A DNA stretch of 64,000 nt from Lachnospiraceae bacterium (GTDB lineage Bacteria > Bacillota > Clostridia > Lachnospirales > Lachnospiraceae). Position 1 is the stretch's first letter, and every line of letters begins with the position of its first letter. The notes under the pieces are model-generated. The model searched no databases. It was not told the origin of the DNA and saw nothing but the letters and a program-made list of their open reading frames with translations. This document shows positions 16,026 to 23,550 of this stretch, one piece after another. A program made the translations under genes and the position numbers. The DNA lies in the NCBI GenBank assembly GCA_910576125.1, contig CAJTHM010000020.1:62001-126000 (forward strand), in the 5' to 3' direction.

Positions 16026-16232
16026 TCAAACAGGGTACTCTGTTAATAAATTCTTCCCCTTAACATTTAACCCTCTAATAACTGTTATCTGAAAGTTCTT
16101 TGCGTCAATTAAACTTTCTTGCTTGCACTTAGGGCAATAAAGAGGAAAATTTTTTAATTCTGTATCTGCTTGTATCTGCAATCGTGTTTTATTTCCACAA
16201 ACAGGACAACATATCCACTGTAAAACTCTCAT
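16026..16232 (-). CDS. cysteine-rich KTR domain protein
   Basis: A 68-aa zinc-ribbon protein, WICCPVCGNKTRLQIQADTE ... PLYCPKCKQESLI, with two CxxC pairs and the Lys-Thr-Arg signature between them. The ATG at 16232 follows GGGAGGTAATAG. Small KTR proteins are common cargo of Firmicutes mobile elements, often near resistance genes. No resistance gene is present here. Function unknown. Confidence 0.85.
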   Translation of the reverse strand: MRVLQWICCPVCGNKTRLQIQADTELKNFPLYCPKCKQESLIDAKNFQITVIRGLNVKGKNLLTEYPV

Positions 16233-16328
16233 TGAACTATTACCTCCCTCTACGCTTATTTGTAAAATCTCACAAATTTATGGTCTTAGGATTACTTTTG
16301 AATATATCAAACGCATTGCTTGCAATAC

Positions 16329-16751
16329 CTAATATGTTCTCTTGGAAAAATCTTCTGGTAAAAAATCGCATTGACTATTGGGAACACCTAATTTTTTTGC
16401 ATAGCTAATCAGTTCATTCCAATTTTCTTTATCTTCTGCATGGGATATATCAAGCATTTTTCCATGAATAGGTGTAATACCTTTTCCGGATAAGTCAAAT
16501 ATTCTTGTACGGAAAATGACAATAACCCTTTCCCTATTGTGAAAGGTAATATACCATTCTTTTTTTAGACTTGTACTCATATTAGATTGAAAATCCTTTG
16601 CTATTTCCTCAATTTTTTTACTTGGAAGTTCTACAGTATAAATTTTAACTAACCCTAAGAAACGCTTTTTTATATCAACTATTTTAAACTTTTTGAGCAT
16701 AGAAATATCTCTAAGGCTTAGATTGATTACTTCTCCATAATAGCGTGACAT
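16329..16751 (-). CDS. hypothetical protein, 140 aa
   Basis: I do not recognise a family. The protein is mixed alpha/beta with no clear membrane segment or signal peptide (MSRYYGEVINLSLRDISMLK, then KEWYITFHNRERVIVIFRTR). It lies 25 bases downstream of the HTH gene at 16777-17394 and probably shares its transcript. Base composition is AT-rich compared with the recombinase and relaxase genes, so this pair and the KTR gene may be a later cargo insertion. No catalytic motif is visible. Confidence 0.6.
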   Translation of the reverse strand: MSRYYGEVINLSLRDISMLKKFKIVDIKKRFLGLVKIYTVELPSKKIEEIAKDFQSNMSTSLKKEWYITFHNRERVIVIFRTRIFDLSGKGITPIHGKMLDISHAEDKENWNELISYAKKLGVPNSQCDFLPEDFSKRTY

Positions 16752-16776
16752 ATTTTTTCCCTCATATTAAACTGTT

Positions 16777-17394
16777 TTATTCACTCCAATTCATTTCATT
16801 ATCTGAAATTCCTTGTATTCTACATTCATTACAAACAATAGCTTTTTCTTCTTTATTCCCAATGGTATATTTCAATATTTTGTTTTTGAAAACGATATAT
16901 TTTGTATTATTGCATTTGAAGTCAACAAACCAATTTACACCTTTTTCATGGTCTGCTATTAAAGCTCTTGAAGCTAATTCCGGGAAATTTGGAACGCTGG
17001 ATGTAAAAAAAATAACAGTCCAATATTTGGGTACTCCACCAGTATTCCATAATTCAACTTTATGAACCCGAATATAATCCAAAAGTGTTTCATCTTCTAT
17101 GCTTTCTTTAATCAACGCACCCTCATATAATTTTGCTCTCTCTTTTCTGATAGCATTATTCCCACAGGTATAGACTTCTCTTGTTCCATTGATTGAAAGT
17201 TCATCTTTTAACAGGACATCAACTGTTACTTGAAACAAATTGCTCAATATAATCAATTTTTCTGTTTCTGGAAGCGCAATATCAGCTTCCCATTTAGAAA
17301 TAGATTGTCGGCTCACATTACAGATAGCTGCTAGTTCTTCCTGTGAGTAACTATTTTCTTTTCTAAGTAACTGGATTTTTTCAGACAGTTTCAT
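16777..17394 (-). CDS. XRE-family helix-turn-helix regulator with C-terminal sensor-like domain
   Basis: A 205-aa protein. The N-terminal 65 residues are a Cro/CI-type HTH (KIQLLRKENSYSQEELAAIC, NVSRQSISKWEADIALPETE). The C-terminal 130 residues are unassigned, with a terminal VCNECRIQG cysteine motif. The ATG at 17394 follows AAGGAGGTGTTTCT. It is the first gene of an AT-rich pair with the unknown protein at 16329. The pairing could be a regulator with its target, or a toxin-antitoxin-like pair; the sequence does not decide. Confidence 0.75.
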   Translation of the reverse strand: MKLSEKIQLLRKENSYSQEELAAICNVSRQSISKWEADIALPETEKLIILSNLFQVTVDVLLKDELSINGTREVYTCGNNAIRKERAKLYEGALIKESIEDETLLDYIRVHKVELWNTGGVPKYWTVIFFTSSVPNFPELASRALIADHEKGVNWFVDFKCNNTKYIVFKNKILKYTIGNKEEKAIVCNECRIQGISDNEMNWSE

Positions 17395-17546
17395 AGAAAC
17401 ACCTCCTTGCGTTCTCGTAGATTATAACAAATATAAATAATTAAGACTATCAACTTTCTCGTTCTTTTTCGCAACCTATAAGTGCAACCCATAATTATAA
17501 ATGATATATGCGAAAAATCGGTATGAGATGGATTCCGTAGTAGTCG

Positions 17547-17697
17547 GCATTGCTGGTAATGTGTATAACTGGCTGTCTTATGGAATTGTGGGTAACTCTG
17601 TTTGCAGGACGTGGGAAAGCTGCTCTTTAGCTTTTCCATGTGCTGTGAATAGAGTTATCCATGATTCCATAGCCTGTTATGCACATTTCCACAATGC
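17547..17697. repeat. long imperfect inverted repeat (about 70-base arms)
   Basis: Two arms, 17547-17621 and 17629-17697, are imperfect reverse complements. Matching blocks include TGGAAT-N4-GGRTAACTCT, GTGYATAAC and GGGAAAGCT/AGCTTTTCC, with a loop of about 7 bases. It fills most of the gene-free stretch 17395-17716, just downstream of the recombinase stop. It could be a strong terminator, a MITE-like remnant, or a single-strand origin for the excised circle. Confidence 0.65.
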
Positions 17698-17716
17698 GCC
17701 TTTTGTTTTTCAGTCC

Positions 17717-20068
17717 TTATGCGCTTCGTTCCGTTTCCTGTTTTTTCCTGTGGTATGCTTCCCTCCTTGTGGCAAGGTAATTCTCATAGCGTTCCACCGC
17801 TTCCGGATTTCCAGTGGCGGCTTCCTCATACATTTTCTGCCGGGATTTCTTGGTGGCTTCGGATTGATACGCCCGTTTCTTTGCCAGTTCTGCCGCCGCT
17901 GCCGGGTCGGTTTCGGCTTGCTGTACCAGCTTTTCCCTTGCGATTTTCTTCCGGCTCTTGTAGGCTTCCAGACGTTCCGATTCCTCCGGCGTTAGGGCTT
18001 CCCCCTCTTTCTGGGCGGCAGCAAGCTCTTTGAGCGTCTTTGTCTTTGGCTGTCCGGCTTTCTGCCTTTCGCGCCACGCCTTATGCTGTGCGGCTTTTTT
18101 CCGGCGGTGTTCTGCAAGCCGTTCCGATTCCTCCGGCGTAAGCTCCGCCCCGGTCTTTTCCAGTTCCATAAGCTTCTTTATGGATTTTTTCTTAGGCGGC
18201 TTGGGCGGCTCTGCGGCTTTGCGTTTCTCCCGCCATTCCTTTTGTCGCTCCCGGTTGTGTGCAAGCCGCTTTTCCTCGGCTTCCAGTTCCTCCGGCGTGA
18301 GAAGCCCCGCTTTTTTCCTTGCGGTAAATTCCCGTTTCTCTGCCTTGCGCTTCTCATACCGCGCCTTTGCAAGCTCCTTTGACCGGGCTTCCTTTGCCGC
18401 CTGTTCCTCCTGCTGGCGGCGTTGTTCCTCCACCTCTGCCGGGGTGACGATATGGGCGGGTACTTCAAAAGCCCCGATAAAGTTTAGGTATATGTCTATC
18501 CGCTGGCGGCGGTCATTCCCCCGCCCCTCGCCCTCATGCACAATCACTTTCTCGATAAACTCGTTGAGCATGGGTGTTGTCAATTCAGAGAAATCAGTGT
18601 AGCGTTTCACAAGCTGGATAAACTGGTCTGTTTTCAGCTTGTCGGCGTTCCAGTTCTCAATCTGCCTCTGCCATTCCGCTATGGACGTTTCCAGCCCGGT
18701 CTGTTCCTCGTCATACTCATTCAACAGACGGGTAAAATGTTTGTCGGGTATCTTGCCCGTGGCGTTGCCCTCGTACAGCTTTTTCACAAGCCCGTCAAGC
18801 TCCTTGTGCCGCTTCTGTGCCTTGTTGATTTTCTGCTGACATTCCTTGACGGTCTTTTCTTGGTTCTGGTCGGATGCTTCCCGGACACGCTCTGTAAACT
18901 CCTTTTCGTTGTGCCGCACATACCAGCTTACCCGCTGGATAACGGCAAGGATAGTGGCTTCAATCTTCGCCGTGGGGATATGGTGCATGGTGCAGTCATG
19001 GACTAAGTGGCGGTAGCCGGAGCAGATAAAAGCGTCCTCTATCCATTTCCCTTGCACAAGGTTGTAGCGGTGTGTGAGTTTTGAGCCGCAGTCGGCGCAG
19101 TATAAAAGCCCGGTCAAACGGTTCGGGGCGTTCTGCCGCTTGGGGGCGCGGCGCACGGTTTCCCGTATCTTCTGTACGGTCTGCCACGTTTCCACGTCCA
19201 CAATGGCGGGGATTGCGCCCTCAAAAACGTGCTGTTCTTCCGGCGCGGTCTTGCGGCTGCTCTTGGTCTTGTAGTTCTCGCATACGGTTTTCCCCAATAC
19301 CTTGCGCCCCGTATATTCCGGGCGTTTCAGTATGTAGCCGATAGTGGTAGCTGACCATGCGTAGGGGTCGGCGTATTTCGCCGCTCGGACTGGCTCGCCT
19401 GTCCGTTTCCAATGCTCGGACGGGATAGGGATTTTCTCGGCGCGGAGTTCCTTTGCTATGCTGGCTATGGTTTCCCCGGCAAGGACGCTCTGGAAGATAC
19501 GGCGCACAACGGCGGCGGCTTCCTCGTCAATTATCCATTCTCCTTTTTCTTCTTTGGAAGCGCGGTAGCCATAGCAGACACTTCCCGAACATCGCAAGCC
19601 CTTTTCCATTCTGGACTTGAAAACAGCTTTGATTTTGCGGCTGGTGTCGGCAACGTACCACTCGTTTATCACATCACGGAAAATCGACATAATATCAAAG
19701 CCGTTGGCGGTGTCAAGATTGTCATTGGCGGCGATAAAACGCACATGGTATTCATCAAAGGTGCGCTTCAAAAGCCCCACTTCAACCACGTCACGCCCGA
19801 TTCGGCTCTGGTCTTTGATGATAACAGTCGCCACGTTCCCCGCCCGGATTTCGTCTAACATAGCGTCAAGCCCCGGACGCTTGAACGTAGTCCCCCGGAT
19901 TCCGTCATCAGTAAAATGCCGGATGTTGGTAAAACCGTTCTTTCTTGCGTAGTCCTCCAAAATCCGCTTCTGGTTCTCAATGCTTACGGATTCCCCGGCT
20001 CGCTCGTCGTCATGGGAGAGCCTTTCGTATAGGGCGGTGAGTTTGTCTTTCTCTGTCTGCTTCTTCAT
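17717..20068 (-). CDS. tnpX: large serine recombinase, TnpX/TndX type, with extended repeat tail
   Basis: A 783-aa recombinase, longer than the 626-aa TnpX at 7608. The resolvase domain (residues 8-160) carries YERLSHDDERAGESV with the catalytic Ser and KDQSRIGRDVVEVG. The recombinase domain and zinc ribbon (LLYCADCGSKLTHRYN) follow, then a coiled coil and the DUF4368 region (to about residue 550). Residues 589-710 hold three diverged Lys/Glu/Arg-rich repeats, each beginning LTPEE. The start at 20068 follows AAAGGAGGTTACACACC. It lies 64 bases inside the right end of the element and should catalyse its excision and insertion. Confidence 0.92.
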   Translation of the reverse strand: MKKQTEKDKLTALYERLSHDDERAGESVSIENQKRILEDYARKNGFTNIRHFTDDGIRGTTFKRPGLDAMLDEIRAGNVATVIIKDQSRIGRDVVEVGLLKRTFDEYHVRFIAANDNLDTANGFDIMSIFRDVINEWYVADTSRKIKAVFKSRMEKGLRCSGSVCYGYRASKEEKGEWIIDEEAAAVVRRIFQSVLAGETIASIAKELRAEKIPIPSEHWKRTGEPVRAAKYADPYAWSATTIGYILKRPEYTGRKVLGKTVCENYKTKSSRKTAPEEQHVFEGAIPAIVDVETWQTVQKIRETVRRAPKRQNAPNRLTGLLYCADCGSKLTHRYNLVQGKWIEDAFICSGYRHLVHDCTMHHIPTAKIEATILAVIQRVSWYVRHNEKEFTERVREASDQNQEKTVKECQQKINKAQKRHKELDGLVKKLYEGNATGKIPDKHFTRLLNEYDEEQTGLETSIAEWQRQIENWNADKLKTDQFIQLVKRYTDFSELTTPMLNEFIEKVIVHEGEGRGNDRRQRIDIYLNFIGAFEVPAHIVTPAEVEEQRRQQEEQAAKEARSKELAKARYEKRKAEKREFTARKKAGLLTPEELEAEEKRLAHNRERQKEWREKRKAAEPPKPPKKKSIKKLMELEKTGAELTPEESERLAEHRRKKAAQHKAWRERQKAGQPKTKTLKELAAAQKEGEALTPEESERLEAYKSRKKIAREKLVQQAETDPAAAAELAKKRAYQSEATKKSRQKMYEEAATGNPEAVERYENYLATRREAYHRKKQETERSA

Positions 20069-20115
20069 GGTGTGTAACCTCCTTTCTTTGAGGGTGCGCG
20101 CTTCCCTATAACCCT

Positions 20116-20145
20116 ATTATACTTATCTGTTCGGATCAGTGACAA
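20116..20145 (-). promoter_or_regulatory. split promoter of the recombinase at the right end of the element
   Basis: On the minus strand the -10 TATAAT (20121-20116) lies inside the element. In the integrated state the nearest -35-like hexamer is TTGTCA (20145-20140), in flanking virD4 DNA, with an 18-base spacer. The left end of the element carries a consensus TTGACA (10029-10024) facing outward. Circularization would place it 16 bases from the TATAAT and make a near-consensus promoter. Confidence 0.6.
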
Positions 20146-20215
20146 CGTAGGAACTGTGCATCTGCATAAGGTTTGGTTTTACGAAAAACCTCGTCTTGCC
20201 CGAACCGGAGCCGCC
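20133..20215 (-). pseudogene. virD4: virD4-like coupling protein, Walker A fragment
   Basis: Reads GGSGSGKTRFFVKPNLMQMH, then SSYVVTDP, the P-loop region of a VirD4/TraG coupling ATPase. On the left it joins in frame to the fragment ending at 10020 once the intervening element is removed. On the right the similarity stops at the first Gly codons, and prophage sequence begins. The rest of the 5' end is not in the window. Confidence 0.85.
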
Positions 20216-20295
20216 CGATTCTGTCAACTATACACTAACAAATTTTTCAAAAAAATTTACGGCCCCCAGACCTCCCCGTCCAGGCGCCGCATCCC

Positions 20296-21849
20296 TCACT
20301 CCATTTCATCCCCAAAATTCCACCGAACCTCAATCCTCCCATCCGAATAAACACAGGCCCCCTTCACGAACCTCTCCCAAATCTCCTCTGTCATCTCCCC
20401 CACATCCAGAAAAGACCGCGCCGCATCCACCCGCTCTCGCGCCTCCCCATACTCATCCCTAACAGCCCTCTCCGCCACCCCCGCATCCAAAATCTCCCGC
20501 TCCAGCCTCCCAATCTCCACATCATACCCCCTCTTCCTCTCCAAAAACTCCTCCCTCCCAATCTCCCTGTCCGCCAACCTCTCGAACAGCCTCCGCTTCG
20601 CTTTCTTCGCCGCCTCCAGCGCATTCCCCAGGCTCTCCAGCCTGTTCCCCTCCGCCGGGGCATCCCCCATCCTCCCCAGCCTCATCTCTTCCTCGTCCAG
20701 CACCCGCCGCAGCTTCCGCTTCAGCTCCCCTAGCACCACCTCGTCCGCCTCCGGCTCTTTCATCACCACCCGCCCACACTCACACTCCTTCAACATATAC
20801 CCCCGGATACAGTAAAGGTCCGTCCCGTTCCGCTTGGTCAGCCGCTTCCCGCACACCCCACAGGCATAACGCACCTTCCGCTTCCCCACCGCCCGCTTCT
20901 GCGGATTTACCATCTCCTGCACCCGCCCGAACTCCTCCTTCGTGACAATCGCCTCATGCATCCCCTCCACGCGCACCCATTCCCCCTCTGGCCGCGCCAC
21001 CTGCTTCCCCGACCTGCCGTCCACCCTGCTCCTCAGGGAAACCACAGCCCCCGTGTAAATCTCATTCTGGAGCACCTTGTTGACGACGCTCCCCGTCCAG
21101 CACATCATCCCAAATCCCCCCGTCCTGTTCGTCACCTCCCCCTTTTCATGCAGGAACACCGTGGGACAGGGTATGCCCCGGTCATTCAAATTCCTTGCGA
21201 TATCGCAGACCCCCACCCCGGCCAGCCGCATGTCAAAGATCTCCCGGACAACCGGAGCCGTCTCCGGGTTCAGCTCCAACCTGTGCTTATCCGCCTTCGT
21301 CTTCCTGTACCCATAACTCACCTGCACCGCAGAATACTTCCCCTGCAGCGCCATCCTCTCCTTCGCCTGCCTCACCTTCCTGGACAAATCCCTGGAATAA
21401 ATATCATACACCAGATTCTTGAAAGCGATATCCAGCCCTCCCTCGTCCTGCTCACTGTCATAACGGTCATTGACCGAAATAAACCTCACCCCCAGGAACG
21501 GAAACAGCTGCTCCAGATAATCCCCCAGCTCCACATAGTCACGCCCGAACCGGGAACAGTCCTTCACAATGATGCAGTTCACCTTCCCCTGCTTTGCCAG
21601 GCCAATCATGTCCGTAAACTGCGGCCTGGTATCAAAATACCTCCCCGAAAGCCCGTCATCGCACCGCTCAATCACCCGGCACCCCGCAAATTCCGGCTGC
21701 CTTCCTATAAAATCCATAATCAGGCTCCGCTGTGAAGTGATGCTCCCACTCTCCACCTTCCTCCCGAAAACATCCCTGTCCTCATTAGAAAGCCGCATAT
21801 AAGCACATATAGTATAATCCGCCGGAATCGCCCCCGTCTTCCCCATCAT
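20296..21849 (-). CDS. large serine recombinase 1 of 3 (prophage)
   Basis: A 517-aa protein. The resolvase domain (residues 10-165) carries ICAYMRLSNEDRDVFGRKVE, with the nucleophile Ser after MRL, and KDCSRFGRDYVELGDYLEQL. The recombinase domain contains SYGYRKTKADKHRLELNPET. The zinc ribbon is YACGVCGKRLTKRNGTDLYC plus a later CECG. A coiled coil follows. The ATG overlaps the stop of recombinase 2 (ATGA), so the three genes form one operon. All catalytic residues look intact. It may be the integrase or a partner subunit. Confidence 0.9.
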   Translation of the reverse strand: MMGKTGAIPADYTICAYMRLSNEDRDVFGRKVESGSITSQRSLIMDFIGRQPEFAGCRVIERCDDGLSGRYFDTRPQFTDMIGLAKQGKVNCIIVKDCSRFGRDYVELGDYLEQLFPFLGVRFISVNDRYDSEQDEGGLDIAFKNLVYDIYSRDLSRKVRQAKERMALQGKYSAVQVSYGYRKTKADKHRLELNPETAPVVREIFDMRLAGVGVCDIARNLNDRGIPCPTVFLHEKGEVTNRTGGFGMMCWTGSVVNKVLQNEIYTGAVVSLRSRVDGRSGKQVARPEGEWVRVEGMHEAIVTKEEFGRVQEMVNPQKRAVGKRKVRYACGVCGKRLTKRNGTDLYCIRGYMLKECECGRVVMKEPEADEVVLGELKRKLRRVLDEEEMRLGRMGDAPAEGNRLESLGNALEAAKKAKRRLFERLADREIGREEFLERKRGYDVEIGRLEREILDAGVAERAVRDEYGEARERVDAARSFLDVGEMTEEIWERFVKGACVYSDGRIEVRWNFGDEME

Positions 21850-23549
21850 TCCCCACCATCCCTTCCCTTTTCTGCCAGCTCCGCCAGTTCCTCCGCAAAA
21901 GTGTACTCCACCTCAAACCGGCCGCTGCCGTAACATACAATCCTCTTTATGAACGCCACGGCCATCTCCCTTGTCAGCTCTCCCGCCCCAAGGTACTTCC
22001 CGAAAACCGCCGCCATTTCCCCATTCCCGGCATAATCCAGAGCAAGCCCTTCCAGCTCCGCCTGCAGCGCCGCAATCTCCGCGTCCAACTCCTCCAGTTC
22101 CGAGACATACCCAGCCTTCACCTCCAGATACTCCTCCTCAGAGAAAACACCGTCAGCAAAATCCTCATACAAAGCCTGGATGAAGCCGCCAATCTTCTCC
22201 CTGCGGGCTTCTTTCCCGGAAAGCGCTTCCTCCGACGCAGACCTCCTTCCCGCCGCCTCCGGCCCCCGGTTCAGCGCCTGCATCCGCTCCCTGGCATCCA
22301 CATACACCGCCATATGCGCCTTCAGCAGCTCCAGCACAAGTACCTCCAGCACCTCCGCCTTGACGTTCTTCGGCGGGTCCGCCTCCCCGTAGGTGGCCGT
22401 TCGCCTGCACACATAAGTGCTGTAATGCCCATAGCCGCCCGCCAGCTTCACCGTCTTCCGGTACAGGTTCATCTTGTTCCCGCAATGCCCACAGAACAGC
22501 AGCCCCTGCAGCTTATCCTCCCTCCGGTTCCGGTCTCCCACCGCATTCTCCCTTGCTGAAAAATACTCCCTCTTCCTGGCCTGCAGGAGCTCCTGCACCC
22601 GGTCAAAAGTCCCATGGTCAATGATGGCCTCATGGTGCCCCTCCACATAGAAGCGCTCCCCCTTATCCCTGAACACCGGCTTCGTGATGCCCCTATAATA
22701 TGCCCGGTAACTCTTGGAAATCTCCACATCCCCGGTATAGACCACATTCTCCAGTATCCGCCTCACCTGCTTCCCCTCCCACAGGTTCGCATACTTCTGC
22801 TTCCTGGCCACCCCGGCGCCCTGCCAGTAGACCCCCGGTGCCAGGATGCCGTCCTCATTCAGACCTCTTGCAATCCGCGCTAGGCTCCTCCCTTCCAGCC
22901 GCTCCCGGAAAATCCTCACCACCACGTCCCTCACGTTCCCATCCACCAGCAGGCCGTGGCCGTCCTCCGGATCCTTCCTATACCCATACGCCACCCTCGT
23001 CGCCGGATAGACCCCCTTCTCAAACATCCCCTCAAAGGTAGAGCAAATCTTCTTTGAGACATCCTTCGCATACGCCTCATTGATGAGGTTCTTCAGCGGC
23101 ACCACCAGCCCGTCCTCCGCCGCGCCAGCCGTAAGGCTGTCATAACAATCCGTCACCGCAATGAACCGCACCCCGAAGAACGGGAAAATCTTCTCAATAT
23201 AATCCCCGGCCTCCAGATAGTTCCTCCCAAGCCTCGACAGGTCCTTGACCACGATACAGTCAATCTTCCCCGCCCTCATGTCCGCGACCATCCGGTTGAA
23301 CTCCGGCCGGTCAAACCTCGTGCCGCTTACATGCCGGTCAACATACACCCCCGCCAGCTCCAGCGACGGCTCCCCGGCCACATAATCCTCCAGGAGCGCC
23401 CTCTGGTTCTCCACCGTGTCGCTCTCTATCTTCCTTCCGTCTTCTCTGGACAGCCGCACATACACCGCCGTCCGATAGACCCTCATGCCCGCTGCCAGGG
23501 CCGGCACCGCCACAGCCTCCCTGCTCCCCTTCCTGCTCTTCCTCGCCAT
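21846..23549 (-). CDS. large serine recombinase 2 of 3 (prophage)
   Basis: A 567-aa protein. The resolvase domain has AVYVRLSREDGRKIESDTVE and KDLSRLGRNYLEAGDYIEKI, with the catalytic Ser and Arg present. It contains VAYGYRKDPEDGHGLLVDGN, a zinc ribbon (LLFCGHCGNKMNLYRKTVKL with a distal Cys), and an Ala/Glu-rich coiled coil (about residues 425-530). It starts one base before the stop of recombinase 3 and overlaps recombinase 1 by 4 bases. It is most similar in layout to recombinase 3. Confidence 0.9.
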   Translation of the reverse strand: MARKSRKGSREAVAVPALAAGMRVYRTAVYVRLSREDGRKIESDTVENQRALLEDYVAGEPSLELAGVYVDRHVSGTRFDRPEFNRMVADMRAGKIDCIVVKDLSRLGRNYLEAGDYIEKIFPFFGVRFIAVTDCYDSLTAGAAEDGLVVPLKNLINEAYAKDVSKKICSTFEGMFEKGVYPATRVAYGYRKDPEDGHGLLVDGNVRDVVVRIFRERLEGRSLARIARGLNEDGILAPGVYWQGAGVARKQKYANLWEGKQVRRILENVVYTGDVEISKSYRAYYRGITKPVFRDKGERFYVEGHHEAIIDHGTFDRVQELLQARKREYFSARENAVGDRNRREDKLQGLLFCGHCGNKMNLYRKTVKLAGGYGHYSTYVCRRTATYGEADPPKNVKAEVLEVLVLELLKAHMAVYVDARERMQALNRGPEAAGRRSASEEALSGKEARREKIGGFIQALYEDFADGVFSEEEYLEVKAGYVSELEELDAEIAALQAELEGLALDYAGNGEMAAVFGKYLGAGELTREMAVAFIKRIVCYGSGRFEVEYTFAEELAELAEKGRDGGE

Positions 23550-23550
23550 G

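Larger units (their letters stand above)
10021..20132 (-). mobile_element. Tn4451-like mobilizable element inserted in virD4
   Basis: Both ends are defined to the base pair by the reconstructed virD4 target: GG at 10019-10020 and GG at 20133-20134 form the shared two-base core, as expected for a serine recombinase. Contents, from the right end inward: recombinase, HTH, unknown gene, KTR protein, sigma-like, HTH, winged helix, candidate oriT, MobC, relaxase, VLP, RepA, DnaC-like, TnpW. The ends share TAGGGAA in inverted orientation. It has replication and mobilization genes but no mating-pair genes, so it must use a helper ICE to transfer. Confidence 0.85.
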
